NCBI RefSeq assembly: GCF_001458255.1
Contig: NZ_CYSB01000027.1
Location: 62,001-126,000 of the forward strand
Direction of reading: 5' to 3'
Length of the DNA: 64,000 nucleotides
DNA from: Thalassovita autumnalis
Lineage (GTDB): Bacteria > Pseudomonadota > Alphaproteobacteria > Rhodobacterales > Rhodobacteraceae
The notes beneath the pieces were generated by a model. It made no database searches and was not told the DNA's origin. It saw only the letters and a list, made by a program, of their open reading frames with translations. How positions within the stretch are numbered: the stretch's first letter is position 1; every line of letters starts with the position of its first letter. The translations under genes and the position numbers were made by a program. Of the stretch, positions 47,547 through 55,988 are shown piece after piece.

Positions 47547-47671
47547 CAAACCCGCCACTTGGTTGCACTGTTTCAGCCCCTATTGCACACCAGAGCGGAC
47601 ATGGCTAGCGCCCGCCTGCGGAAAATTGACATGTGTGGGGGAATTTTGAAGCTCGGCGCAGCCTTGTGGCG

Positions 47672-47699
47672 AAAAAGGGGGCGAGCAGCGCCCGCCCCC
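47672..47699 (-). terminator. Rho-independent terminator of the F420/LLM operon
   Basis: Read on the minus strand, CGCCCCC/GGGGGCG arms (47693-47699 with 47677-47683) are followed by five T (47672-47676). It lies about 28 bases after the stop of the LLM gene, the last gene of the operon. A second small hairpin CTGATCC/GGATCAG (47706-47730) covers that stop codon. Confidence 0.7.
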
Positions 47700-47726
47700 C
47701 AGTGGCTGATCCTACGGGGATGAGGA

Positions 47727-48743
47727 TCAGGAAGAGGCCCCGCCGCGGAAGGCGGGGATAACGGTCTCGGCGTAGTCGGCGATGATTTTCTCTTCGTCGC
47801 CGCTGTCGAGGTAGATGTTGAACTGGGTGGTGCCGGCGGCTTCCAGTTCGCGGATCTTGGTGATGTGCTCCTCAGGGGTGCCCAGCACACAGAAGCTCTT
47901 GACGATGTCTTCGGTGATGAAGTCGAGGTAGGGGTTATCGCTCTGGCCGTGCTTGGAGTAGTCATAGCCTTTGCGGTTCTCGATATAGCTGGTCAGGCTG
48001 GAGGGAACCTCATCGGTGTCAGCACCGTATTTCTCAACGATATCAGCAACGTGGTTGCCTACCATCGCCGGGAACCACTTGGTTTTCTCGATGCCTTCTT
48101 CGATCGGACCGGTGTGCGCCGGAGCGGCTGCCATCACACGGTAGTTGGACATGTCACGGCCTTCGGCTTCGCCACCGGCTTTGGCCTGATCTGCCAGCCA
48201 TTTGATGATTGCGGGCTCTGCGATCTGCAGCACAACCCCGTCGCCAACGCGGCCAGCCGAGGCCAGCGCTTTCGGGCCATAGGCACCGATCCAGACCGGC
48301 AGCTCATAGCCTTCGGCCCAGGGGAATTTCACCGGCTCGGGGCACTCGCCGTATTGTACTTCTTCACCGCGGATCAGGTCTTTGACGACATGGGTGAACT
48401 CTTCCATGCGTTTGATGGTCGAAGGTTTCTTGCCCATCACGCGCACGGCGCTGTCACCCCGGCCAAGGCCGATGTCAAAGCGACCGCCCGACTGTTTGGC
48501 CAGCGAGCCGAAGAGCGAGGCCGCAACCGACCATTCGCGCGAGTTGGGGTTGGTGACCAGTGGGCCAAAACGCATGGTTTTCGTGTGTTCCATGCACATG
48601 GCCATCGCCACGAAGCTTTCACGCCACAGGATGTGGCTGTCGTAGAACCAGCAGTATGTAAAGCCGGCGTTTTCGGCCTGACGCACCAGCGCGCGGGCGC
48701 GCTCGGGTTCGACGAAGCCTTTGAAGCAAATGCCAAATTCCAT
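47727..48743 (-). CDS. Luciferase-like (LLM) F420-type oxidoreductase
   Basis: The 338-residue TIM-barrel protein belongs to the bacterial luciferase-like family and resembles the F420-binding branch related to methylene-tetrahydromethanopterin reductase (my recollection: TIGR03842, CPS_4043 family). Visible features are the N-terminal MEFGICFKGFVEPERA, FGPLVTNPNSREW, the cofactor-binding RFDIGLGRGDSAVRVMG, and PVWIGAYGPKALASAGRVGDGVVLQ. ATG 48743 follows GAGGGAGA. It lies 21 bases after the F420 reductase gene and at the end of a complete F420 synthesis operon, so F420 is its probable cofactor. Divergent dihydropyrimidinase genes suggest a pyrimidine-type substrate (inference). RutA-type flavin oxygenase action is the main alternative but would give a product those enzymes do not use. 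Confidence 0.82.
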   Translation of the reverse strand: MEFGICFKGFVEPERARALVRQAENAGFTYCWFYDSHILWRESFVAMAMCMEHTKTMRFGPLVTNPNSREWSVAASLFGSLAKQSGGRFDIGLGRGDSAVRVMGKKPSTIKRMEEFTHVVKDLIRGEEVQYGECPEPVKFPWAEGYELPVWIGAYGPKALASAGRVGDGVVLQIAEPAIIKWLADQAKAGGEAEGRDMSNYRVMAAAPAHTGPIEEGIEKTKWFPAMVGNHVADIVEKYGADTDEVPSSLTSYIENRKGYDYSKHGQSDNPYLDFITEDIVKSFCVLGTPEEHITKIRELEAAGTTQFNIYLDSGDEEKIIADYAETVIPAFRGGASS

Positions 48744-48764
48744 TGTTATTCTCCCTCGTTGGAA

Positions 48765-49433
48765 TCAGTGGTCGGGTGCCCAGATGCGGATCCCCGCATG
48801 GCTGAAGGGCACTTGTTTGGAAATGTTCTGACGGATCAGAATGGGGGTGATGGCCTCAATGCAGCGCGCCGCTTCGGCGTCACCGGCGTTGTAGGGGGTG
48901 ACATCCAGTTTACGCACCAGATCCATCACGGTCTTACGGGCCGGCAGTGAGTTGCCGCAGATCAGGATGTCGCAGTTGATGTCCCAGTCCAGGTTGTTCA
49001 GCGTGACCGCCGAGACATTGTGCAGCGCGCCCACGACCGGGATCTCATCGCCCAGGATCGCCTGCGCGGCCTCAGTGGCGGAGCCTTCTGGCGGCATGTC
49101 GACCTTTTTTGGATCGCCCTCTTTCAGCGGCACCACGATGTCGACCAGGATCTTGCCGACCAGACGCGATTTCAGCGCTTCCAAAGTGGCGTTATGGGCC
49201 GAAAACGGCACCGCAAGCACCACCATCTCCTCGGCAGCATCGGTGGCGCCTTCGTTGTCCAGACCGGTGATTGCGGCGCTGCCTGCGGGCAGTTTCTGCA
49301 TCAGCTCTTCTGCAATGGCAGCAGCGCGGCCGCCGTCACGGCCGCCCAGAACTACGGGTACGCCTGCACGGGCAAAACGCAATGCAAGCCCCTGGCCCTG
49401 TGGGCCGGTGCCGCCAAGAATGGCAATGGTCAT
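48765..49433 (-). CDS. npdG: NADPH-dependent F420 reductase
   Basis: The 222-residue Rossmann protein has [18 protein letters not shown] at residues 7-24 (dinucleotide-binding loop), GGRDGGRA just after (phosphate contacts for NADPH), [17 protein letters not shown] and the family-typical [11 protein letters not shown] and DILICGN segments. It passes hydride between NADPH and coenzyme F420, giving F420H2 for F420-dependent enzymes. CAGGAGG precedes the ATG. Its start overlaps the end of cofE by 4 bases, and the LLM oxidoreductase gene follows 21 bases later. Both position and family indicate that it supplies reduced F420 to that enzyme. Confidence 0.85.
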   Translation of the reverse strand: MTIAILGGTGPQGQGLALRFARAGVPVVLGGRDGGRAAAIAEELMQKLPAGSAAITGLDNEGATDAAEEMVVLAVPFSAHNATLEALKSRLVGKILVDIVVPLKEGDPKKVDMPPEGSATEAAQAILGDEIPVVGALHNVSAVTLNNLDWDINCDILICGNSLPARKTVMDLVRKLDVTPYNAGDAEAARCIEAITPILIRQNISKQVPFSHAGIRIWAPDH

Positions 49434-50203
49434 CGGAACATATCCTCCTGTTTTTTACGTAGAATGTCGGCTCCGCTGCTGTTTTCCGGTTGCCAGTCAA
49501 GGCCGCGCAGCAGCACCGCAGGTGTTTTGCCGTCCTTGCGAACCACAAGGCCCGAGGCGGCGGCAATTTCGTCACAAAGCGCAGGTTCCGTGACCGCCAG
49601 CGGGCGGCCCCAGGCATCTACATTGCCCTGTTCGCGGATGGTGGCGGGCACTTTGGACAGGCCTATCGCCACGTTGACCTGACCCAGCCGCCAGGGGCGG
49701 CCAAAGGTGTCGGTCATCACAACGCCAATTTCGATGCCAAACCGGGCAGAGAGCGCGGCGCGCAGCACGGTGCAGCTGGCATCGGGGTCCTTTGGCAGAA
49801 CCATCGCGGCGTCTTCTTCGCCGAAGTTGGATTCATCCACCGCCGCATTGGCTGAGATGAAGCCAAGCCGGTGTTCACAGATCATTGTGCCTTCGTTCTG
49901 ATCGGGGCGCTTGAACGATCGGACAACGCGGCTGCTTTCCCGTAGCACAACCTCAACCTTGCGGGCGTCTTTGTTCAGCTTTTCGGCGTATTTCAGCGCC
50001 TCAAGTGAGGGCTGAACGGTGGAGAGCGGGATGATACAGCCTTCGGCCTTGGAAAAGACTTTCTGCGCGATGACCAGAATGTCACCGGCCTGCGGCGTCA
50101 GATCTGCGGCGACCAGCGCATCCCCAAGGATCCGCGCCAGGTCGTCACCGTTTTGCACGTCGGGAATGCCTGGCACAGCGGTCAGGGAAACGGATAGGCT
50201 CAT
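49430..50203 (-). CDS. cofE: Coenzyme F420-0:L-glutamate ligase CofE
   Basis: The 257-residue protein adds gamma-linked glutamates to F420-0 using GTP. It shows the expected order: [67 protein letters not shown] and [23 protein letters not shown], matching CofE over its whole length. It is a single-domain protein; the C-terminal FMN-dependent domain fused to the actinobacterial FbiB is absent. GGAGG precedes ATG 50203. It overlaps cofC upstream and npdG downstream by 4 bases each, so it is translated with the rest of the pathway. Tail length cannot be predicted from sequence. Confidence 0.9.
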   Translation of the reverse strand: MSLSVSLTAVPGIPDVQNGDDLARILGDALVAADLTPQAGDILVIAQKVFSKAEGCIIPLSTVQPSLEALKYAEKLNKDARKVEVVLRESSRVVRSFKRPDQNEGTMICEHRLGFISANAAVDESNFGEEDAAMVLPKDPDASCTVLRAALSARFGIEIGVVMTDTFGRPWRLGQVNVAIGLSKVPATIREQGNVDAWGRPLAVTEPALCDEIAAASGLVVRKDGKTPAVLLRGLDWQPENSSGADILRKKQEDMFR

Positions 50204-50874
50204 TGTGGCAGGCCTCCGGCCCAGTAAAGATTGGGGGATTTCAGATGGCTGAGGTCGCTCTGACGATCGACGTCGATGCGCAGACTGGCCAAGGGCAGGA
50301 TAACGGGGGTGAGGCCAGCCGCCTCAATCGCGTTTGAATGGGCGATCACCGATTTCACCCCATAGGCAAAGTCAAAGGGACAGGGCAGCGGGGTCAGCAG
50401 CGCGTTGGTGCCCAGATCACTGGCCGGGCACAGCACCGCCTGCGCGGTGGTACGCGTGTCCTGCAACGGGTGGCACAGCAGCCGGGCCAGATCCGCAGGG
50501 GTCGGATCAGCCAGATCGCCGGGCAAAACGCAGAGCGCATCATAGCCCTTTGCCGTGGCCCAGCCCCCCGCATGGGTCAGCGCCGCGTTCAGGCTGTTGC
50601 AGCGGCCCTCGTTGATCAGGTGGATCTGCAGTTCCGAGGCGATGCGCGCAATCTCGGGGCTGCTGGTCACTGTGGCGATTTCGACCTCCACCGGGTCCCC
50701 AGCCAGTTCAGCAATGGCGGTTTGCACCCGTTCCACGGTTGCGCGGAACAGGGTCCGGGCCAGCGCGGCGCGTTCCTCTGGTGCCAGACTGTCGGCCAGC
50801 CGGGTTTTGGCCTGCGCGGGATCCTTCATCGGGATCACCACCAAGCGGCGGGATTGAAATGTTGTTTGGGTCAT
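50200..50874 (-). CDS. cofC: 2-phospho-L-lactate (or related) guanylyltransferase CofC
   Basis: The 224-residue nucleotidyltransferase activates phospholactate, or in some bacteria 3-phosphoglycerate or PEP, to the GDP-type intermediate used by CofD. The MobA-like fold is marked by VVIPMKDPAQAKTRLADSL at the N-terminus, the variable LINEGRCNSLNAAL, the metal-binding CVLPGDLADPTPADL, and DLGTNALLTPLPCPFDFAYG with the IDVDRQSDLSHL end. This is the expected size for stand-alone CofC. Proteobacterial F420 can carry 3-phosphoglycerate in place of phospholactate; which one applies here cannot be told by eye. It is coupled by 4-base overlaps to cofD and cofE. Confidence 0.88.
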   Translation of the reverse strand: MTQTTFQSRRLVVIPMKDPAQAKTRLADSLAPEERAALARTLFRATVERVQTAIAELAGDPVEVEIATVTSSPEIARIASELQIHLINEGRCNSLNAALTHAGGWATAKGYDALCVLPGDLADPTPADLARLLCHPLQDTRTTAQAVLCPASDLGTNALLTPLPCPFDFAYGVKSVIAHSNAIEAAGLTPVILPLASLRIDVDRQSDLSHLKSPNLYWAGGLPQ

Positions 50875-51836
50875 GAGGCGATGCGTGTCTCAAGCTGTTG
50901 GGCGCGGGCGTAGTCGACGATTTCACTGGCGAGGCGGGCCTTGTCATCGCGGCTTTTCATCAGGGTGGCCGAGCTGAGGATGTCCAAGCCTTCGGCGCGG
51001 ATCTCCGCCCCCAGCGGTGCATCCACCCGATCAATCATCAGGGCGTCAATAATGCTGGCATAGCGGCGCGCCACACCCAGGGCATCGGGGCGTTCGCCAA
51101 GCGCCTTCATCATTTTATCAGCCGGGCCTTTGACCACTTTGCCCCCGATGAAGGGGCTGACCGCCACCTTCAGCGCCGCTGCATCACTCACCGCGGCGCG
51201 GATACCGGGCACGTCAAGGATCGGCGCGATGGATACCAGCGGGTTGGACGGCGCCACAACAATCAGGTCTGCACCGGCGATGGCCTCCAAGGCCTCGGGC
51301 GTGGGGCGCGCGTCGCTCAGGCCGTGAACGGCCAGTTCGCGCACCTCAGGGGCACAGCGTTCGCGGACGAAATATTCCTGAAAGCTCAACCAGCCGTCAT
51401 CGGTGCGCACCCGTGTCTGCACCACATCGTCAGTGGGCAGCAGGATTTGTGGTTTGACGCCAAAGGCGTTGGCCACATCACGGGCGATATCGCTGGGGCG
51501 ATCGCCTTTGGCGCGGCGCATGGTGCGGTGGATATGCAGACCGAAATCACGGTCGCCCAGGGTCATCCAGGTCTCCGCCCCCAGTTTTGACAGGGTTTGC
51601 AGCGCCCGGTGGCCTTCGTCTGCGACCCCCCAGCCCTGGGTGCGGTCGATCACATCGGCAAGGCTATAGGTCAGCGTGTCAATATCGGGCGACACCCAGA
51701 GGCCGTGAAAGGCATCATCATCCGCGACATTGCCAATGATGCTGAGATCCACGTCGGGCAGGGCGGCCAGACCTTCGGCCATTTTGGCACCGCCCACACC
51801 ACCAGCCAGCAGGGTCACTTTCATCGGGGTGTTCAT
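50871..51836 (-). CDS. cofD: 2-phospho-L-lactate transferase CofD
   Basis: The 321-residue enzyme joins the activated phospho-acid to the deazaflavin Fo, giving F420-0 (or its dehydro form). The signature sequences are clear: LLAGGVGGAKMAEGLAAL near the N-terminus, IIGNVADDDAFHGLWVSPD and IDTLTYSLAD with the acidic metal ligands, TLGDRDFGLHIHR, and VVAPSNPLVSIAPIL. The start at 51836 is preferred to an internal ATG four codons later because it forms an ATGA overlap with the end of cofH. The other end overlaps cofC by 4 bases. Length is normal for CofD. Confidence 0.92.
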   Translation of the reverse strand: MNTPMKVTLLAGGVGGAKMAEGLAALPDVDLSIIGNVADDDAFHGLWVSPDIDTLTYSLADVIDRTQGWGVADEGHRALQTLSKLGAETWMTLGDRDFGLHIHRTMRRAKGDRPSDIARDVANAFGVKPQILLPTDDVVQTRVRTDDGWLSFQEYFVRERCAPEVRELAVHGLSDARPTPEALEAIAGADLIVVAPSNPLVSIAPILDVPGIRAAVSDAAALKVAVSPFIGGKVVKGPADKMMKALGERPDALGVARRYASIIDALMIDRVDAPLGAEIRAEGLDILSSATLMKSRDDKARLASEIVDYARAQQLETRIAS

Positions 51837-53125
51837 TCTGCGGCCTCCACATGGGGGGTGACGGTGGTGTCGACAGCGGGCTCCGGGAACATTTCAAGGA
51901 AGGCGAGGGGGTTCTGATCCGCCTTGCGTTCCACCAAGGGTGCGATGTCTTCGGGATCGTGATCGATATAGACATCGCGGATGCCATAGACCGTGTTGCG
52001 CCGCGCGGGCACACGACCGGCGGAGCGGATCATCTGAACCAATTCTTTGGCGGTGATTTCCTGCCCGTGGTCTGACCCGGCAGAACGTGAAATGCTTTCG
52101 TTCATCAGGGTGCCGCCCAGATCGTTGACGCCGCGGTTCAGCATCTCCTGCGCCCGTTTGGCGCCCAGCTTGGTCCAGCTGACCTGAATATTGTCGATCC
52201 AACCGTGCAGCATGATGCGTGAGACCGCATGCATCAGGTCGACCTCCAGCGCGGTGGGGCCGGGGCGCACCTTGTCGGGGTTCTGCGCCCAGAGCGGTGA
52301 TTCCGTGTGCACGAAGGACAGCGGCACCAATTCGGTGAAACCGCCGGTGTCTTTCTGGATCTCCCGCAGCAGGCCGATATGGGCCGCCCAATGTTCAGGC
52401 CCGTCGATATGGCCGTACATAATAGTGGCGGTGGTCGGGATGCCGACCTCATGCGCAGCGCGGATGATCTCCACCCATTTTTCGGCGCTGAGTTTGTTTT
52501 TGGTCAGCTGCAGGCGCACTTCGGTGTCCAAAATCTCGGCCGCAGTGCCGGGCATGCTGTCCAGACCGGCCTCTTTCAGATCACGTAGGAAGTCGTGATA
52601 GGACATCTTGGTCCGGGCCGCGCCATACCAGATCTCAAACGGAGAAAAGGCATGGATGTGCATGTCGGGCAGGGCGGCTTTGATCGCCTTCAGCAGGGTC
52701 TTGTAGTAATCGCCGGGCATTTTGGGGTGCAGGCCCCCCTGAATGCAGACCTCGGTGCCGCCGCGATCCCAGGCTTCCTGGGCGCGGGCCACAACCTGTT
52801 CCGGGCTCAGCCATTCGGCGCCGGTGTCCTCGACCCGTTTGGCAAAGCCACAGAACCGGCAGCCCATGTAGCAGATGTTGGTGAAGTTGATGTTGCGGTT
52901 GACCACAAAGGTGACCTGATCGCCGCTCACCTCCCGGCGCAGCTGATCGGCGGTGGCGTAGATCGCCGGCACGTCATTGTCGGTGGCGGCGAACAGACGC
53001 GCGGCCTCAGCTTCGCTGACCTCCGCGCCGGTGAGCGGTTTGCGCAGGATCGCGGCCACCTCAGGCGAGGCGGCGTTCAAACAGGTTTCCAAATCAAGCG
53101 CGGGCTGGGCGTGGGGCAGGGTCAT
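51833..53125 (-). CDS. cofH: Radical-SAM Fo synthase subunit CofH
   Basis: The 430-residue protein is one of the two radical-SAM enzymes that build the deazaflavin Fo from tyrosine and a flavin precursor. The iron-sulfur cluster motif is CYMGCRFC, with cysteines at residues 85, 89 and 92. It is followed by a CIQGGLHP segment, HAFSPFEIWYG and MYGHIDGPEHWAAHIGLL, all typical of CofH and related MqnC/MqnE proteins. The F420 context decides for CofH. It is separate from CofG, unlike the fused FbiC of actinobacteria. Both ends overlap neighbours (cofG and cofD) by 4 bases. A C-terminal extension (about 40 residues, ending DTTVTPHVEAAE) is not catalytic. Confidence 0.9.
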   Translation of the reverse strand: MTLPHAQPALDLETCLNAASPEVAAILRKPLTGAEVSEAEAARLFAATDNDVPAIYATADQLRREVSGDQVTFVVNRNINFTNICYMGCRFCGFAKRVEDTGAEWLSPEQVVARAQEAWDRGGTEVCIQGGLHPKMPGDYYKTLLKAIKAALPDMHIHAFSPFEIWYGAARTKMSYHDFLRDLKEAGLDSMPGTAAEILDTEVRLQLTKNKLSAEKWVEIIRAAHEVGIPTTATIMYGHIDGPEHWAAHIGLLREIQKDTGGFTELVPLSFVHTESPLWAQNPDKVRPGPTALEVDLMHAVSRIMLHGWIDNIQVSWTKLGAKRAQEMLNRGVNDLGGTLMNESISRSAGSDHGQEITAKELVQMIRSAGRVPARRNTVYGIRDVYIDHDPEDIAPLVERKADQNPLAFLEMFPEPAVDTTVTPHVEAAE

Positions 53126-54264
53126 GCGAGTTCTCCCAGATGTTGTTGCTGGCGGGCAAGGCCGCTGGCCTCAGCCATGTCGGAGGCACGGGCGAGGAGA
53201 TCGGGGCTGACAAATGTGCTGTCTGCGCCAAGGTAACGGGGGTAGACGGTCAACCGTTCGCGCAGCTCAAACCCGGCGTCCGCACAGGATTGCGACAGCG
53301 ACCGGATCTCAGGCCATTCATGCTGCGGGTTGATGAAATCGATGGTCACTGGCGAAATGCCGCCCCAGTCGTTGATGCCCGCATCCAGATAGGCGGGGTG
53401 GCGGGCGGAGAGATTCGGCGGGGCCTGCAGGCTGATGTCAGGCGACAGGATGATCCGCGCGGCCGCGATGGTCCGCAGCATATCCTCAAGGCTTGGCTCG
53501 GGGTGGTTGGCCATCTCAATATCCGGCTTGCGCTGGAAGTTCTGGATGATCACCTCTTGGATGTGGCCGTGCCGGGCGTGGGCGGCGTTGATTGCCTCCA
53601 ACGCCTCCAGCCGTTCGGCAAAGCTTTCGCCGATGCCGATCAGCAGGCCGGTGGTGAAGGGCACGTGTTTTTCACCTGCGCGTTCCAGGGTGCGCAACCG
53701 TTGCAGCGGTACTTTGTCTGGGCAGGCGTAATGCGGCTGGCCTTTGCGGGTCAGGCGCCGGCTGATGGTTTCCAGCATCATCCCCATGGAGGCGGCCACC
53801 GGGCGCAGCACGTCTATTTCATCATCGGTCAGCGTGCCGGCGTTCACATGCGGCAACAGCGTGGTTTCCCGCAGCACCAGTGCACACATGTCGGCCAGGT
53901 AATCGGTCAGCCGTTCATAGCCCAGTTGCGCAAGGGCTGCGCGGGCGGCCTCATAACGCAGTTCAGGCTTCTCGCCGAGGCTGAACAGCAGTTCCTTGCA
54001 GCCCTCACGTTCGCCGCGTTTGGCTGTGGCCAGCACCTGTTCGGGCGTCATGATATTGGCCTCGGGTGAGGAGGGGTGTTTGACAAAAGTGCAATAGCCA
54101 CAGGTGTCCCGACACATGTTCGTCAGCGGCACAAAGGCCTTGCGCGAATAGGTCACGGTGCGGCCCCACTGCTGATCGCGAATGGCGCGGGCATGTGACA
54201 TCAGGGTCTGTAGATCGCCTGTCTCGGCGCAGATTGCACCGGTGCTGATTACGGTTTCTGTCAT
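53122..54264 (-). CDS. cofG: Radical-SAM Fo synthase subunit CofG
   Basis: The 380-residue partner of CofH closes the deazaflavin ring of Fo. The radical-SAM motif CRDTCGYC has cysteines at residues 51, 55 and 58, preceded by VTYSRKAFVPLTNM. Later segments LLFSLGEKPELRYEAA, LPHVNAGTL, GKCofG-like FTTGLLIGIGESFAERLEAL and SARHPAYLDAGINDWGGISPVT are family marks. ATG 54264 has GCAGGAGGA in front; the frame stays open further upstream but that portion is AT-rich non-coding DNA. It is the first gene of the seven-gene F420/LLM operon, and its promoter lies in the divergent region shared with the amidohydrolase operon. Confidence 0.92.
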   Translation of the reverse strand: MTETVISTGAICAETGDLQTLMSHARAIRDQQWGRTVTYSRKAFVPLTNMCRDTCGYCTFVKHPSSPEANIMTPEQVLATAKRGEREGCKELLFSLGEKPELRYEAARAALAQLGYERLTDYLADMCALVLRETTLLPHVNAGTLTDDEIDVLRPVAASMGMMLETISRRLTRKGQPHYACPDKVPLQRLRTLERAGEKHVPFTTGLLIGIGESFAERLEALEAINAAHARHGHIQEVIIQNFQRKPDIEMANHPEPSLEDMLRTIAAARIILSPDISLQAPPNLSARHPAYLDAGINDWGGISPVTIDFINPQHEWPEIRSLSQSCADAGFELRERLTVYPRYLGADSTFVSPDLLARASDMAEASGLARQQQHLGELA

Positions 54265-54319
54265 GGCGTCCTCCTGCGGCTGAAGCTGCGAATTGTTGAG
54301 CAGTCTGTCAAATATAAAT

Positions 54320-54335
54320 TTGATCGAAAGGTCAA
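54320..54335. promoter_or_regulatory. RutR-like operator TTGATC-GAAA-GGTCAA
   Basis: The 16-base site matches the known E. coli RutR consensus TTGACC-ANNT-GGTCAA at 11 of 12 half-site positions. It is extended to AAATTTGA/TCAAATTT arms at 54316-54339. It lies in the AT-rich promoter region between the F420 operon and the pyrimidine-type amidohydrolase operon, and the window encodes a RutR-like TetR protein. Confidence 0.65.
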
Positions 54336-54485
54336 ATTTTTTCAAATCGACCAATTTTTCATCATCTAAAGCAAGGTGAAAATACGGGTTTGATGTTTGT
54401 TGAAAGAAAATTATTGACTGAATGATAAAAAATAGAAACAGTCCGTCCAACGCGTTACCGGGGAGGTCTACGCCTGCAATTTGAT

Positions 54486-54709
54486 GGGATCCGGGGGCGG
54501 ATCCCTTTGCTGTTCTGCACCTTCGGGTGTGGGCTAGGCAGGTGTGTGTCTTCCTCATCGGGCCCGTGCTGTCCTTCGCGGCAGCGGCGTCAACGCATCA
54601 TGACATTTCACCGGCGCGGTTCGCTGCGTCGCTTGGGTCCCCGTGTGGGTGGGCCCTGTCCAGCTGTGGCCTTCGGGCCGGAACATGTGAGCCTCTCCCG
54701 CCGGGGAGG
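54486..54709 (+). ncRNA. Candidate structured 5' leader of the amidohydrolase operon
   Basis: Five hairpins follow one another: GGGATCC/GGATCCC (54486-54505), CACC-TTCG-GGTG (54518-54529), GCTGTC/GGCAGC around CTTCGC (54568-54585), GGCC-TTCG-GGCC (54668-54679) and CCTCTCC/GGGGAGG (54692-54709). Two have exact TTCG tetraloops, which are frequent in real RNAs. The last ends 20 bases before the ATG and could control access to the ribosome binding site. No known riboswitch class was recognised. Confidence 0.5.
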
Positions 54710-54729
54710 ACCACCAGAAGGGAGCAAAC

Positions 54730-55983
54730 ATGAAAGATCTTCAAAGCAACGCCCGGATTGACGGCAGCCGTCTCTGGGACAGCCTGATGGAAATGGCCCT
54801 GAAGGGCCCCGGCCTGCGCGGTGGCTGTAACCGCCAAACCCTGACCGATGAGGACAAAGAAGGCCGCGATTTGTTCAAGGGCTGGTGCGAAGCCGCTGGC
54901 ATGAGCGTTAGCGTCGACAGCATGGGCAATATGTTTGCCCGCCTCGAAGGCACCGATCCGGATCTGGATCCGGTGATGATGGGCAGCCATCTGGACACCC
55001 AGCCCACGGGCGGCAAATACGATGGTGTTCTAGGCGTTCTGGCCGGTCTGGAAGTGGTCCGTTCGATCCGCGATCAGGGCATCAAGACCCGCCGTCCCAT
55101 CGTTGTGGTCAACTGGACCAACGAAGAGGGCACCCGCTTTGCCCCGGCGATGCTGGCCTCGGGCGTTTTTGCTGGCGTGCACACGCAGGACTGGGCCTAT
55201 GACCGCGAAGATGCCGAAGGCAAAAAGTTCGGCGAAGAGCTGGCGCGCATTGGCTACAAAGGGGATGAGCCCGTTGGCCAGCGCAAGATGCATGCGATGT
55301 TTGAGCTGCACATCGAACAGGGCCCCATTTTGGAAGCGGAAAGCAAAGACATTGGCGTGGTCACCCACGGTCAGGGTCTGAACTGGCTGCAGGTCACCCT
55401 GACCGGTCAGGAGGCGCACACCGGTTCGACCCCGATGCCGATGCGTAAAAACGCCGGTCTGGGCGCGGCGCGGATCACTGATCTGGTGCATCAGATCGCC
55501 ATGAGCCACCAGCCCGATGCTGTTGGCGCTGTTGGCCACTGCGACTACTACCCGAACTCGCGCAATATCGTGCCGGGCAAGGTGGTCTTCACCATCGACT
55601 TCCGCTCGCCCAGCTTTGACACCCAAACCGATATGGAACAGCGCCTGCGTGAAGGTGCCGCCAAGATCGCAGAGGAACTGGAACTGGGTCTGGAGATCGA
55701 ACAGGTCGGCCATTTCGATCCGGTCACCTTTGACGAAGGCTGTGTCACCGCCGTGCGGTCCGCGGCCGAACGTCTGGGCTATTCGCACCGCAACATCATC
55801 TCGGGCGCCGGTCATGATGCCTGCTGGGTGAACAAAGTGGCGCCGACCGCCATGGTGATGTGCCCCTGTGTCGACGGGCTGAGCCACAATGAAGATGAAG
55901 ACATTAGCCGCGAGTGGGCCACCGCCGGCTGCGATGTGCTGCTGCATGCCGTGCTGGAATACGCCGAAGTGGTTGAGGAGTAA
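54730..55983 (+). CDS. M20-family Zn-dependent ureido-acid amidohydrolase (N-carbamoyl-beta-alanine type)
   Basis: The 417-residue enzyme belongs to the M20-like hydantoinase/carbamoylase amidohydrolases, which split N-carbamoyl amino acids or allantoate to the amino acid, CO2 and ammonia. The metal ligands are visible: MGSHLDTQPTGGKYDG (H87, D89, D98) and NWTNEEGTRFAP (E132, E133), followed by FELHIEQGPILE and QGLNWLQVTLTGQEAHTGSTPMPMR of the dimerisation domain. Near the C-terminus SGAGHDACW supplies another histidine. ATG 54730 has GGGAG in front. The dihydropyrimidinase gene starts 5 bases after it, so the substrate is most likely N-carbamoyl-beta-alanine, the third step of reductive pyrimidine breakdown. 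Allantoate or L-carbamoyl amino acids remain possible. Confidence 0.85.
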   Translation: MKDLQSNARIDGSRLWDSLMEMALKGPGLRGGCNRQTLTDEDKEGRDLFKGWCEAAGMSVSVDSMGNMFARLEGTDPDLDPVMMGSHLDTQPTGGKYDGVLGVLAGLEVVRSIRDQGIKTRRPIVVVNWTNEEGTRFAPAMLASGVFAGVHTQDWAYDREDAEGKKFGEELARIGYKGDEPVGQRKMHAMFELHIEQGPILEAESKDIGVVTHGQGLNWLQVTLTGQEAHTGSTPMPMRKNAGLGAARITDLVHQIAMSHQPDAVGAVGHCDYYPNSRNIVPGKVVFTIDFRSPSFDTQTDMEQRLREGAAKIAEELELGLEIEQVGHFDPVTFDEGCVTAVRSAAERLGYSHRNIISGAGHDACWVNKVAPTAMVMCPCVDGLSHNEDEDISREWATAGCDVLLHAVLEYAEVVEE

Positions 55984-55988
55984 GAGCG

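Larger units (their letters stand above)
54265..54729. other. Divergent control region between cofG and the amidohydrolase operon
   Basis: This 465-base region has two parts. The part next to cofG (about 54290-54450) is strongly AT-rich, holds a RutR-like box (54320-54335) and probably both promoters. The part next to the amidohydrolase gene (54480-54720) is GC-rich and made of consecutive hairpins. An open frame through it has poor codon use and is not considered a gene. A GGGAG ribosome binding site precedes ATG 54730. Confidence 0.6.

Noticed and set aside
47727-48743. RutA-type uracil oxygenase
   Set aside because: The family wording is closer to the F420/Mer branch, no rutB-rutF genes are present, and the linked dihydropyrimidinase acts on a reduced ring, not on a RutA product.
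54507-54761. Small plus-strand gene in the cofG/amidohydrolase intergenic region
   Set aside because: The frame is Cys/Pro/Arg-rich, runs into the downstream gene in another frame and coincides with the hairpin array, so a structured leader is more likely.
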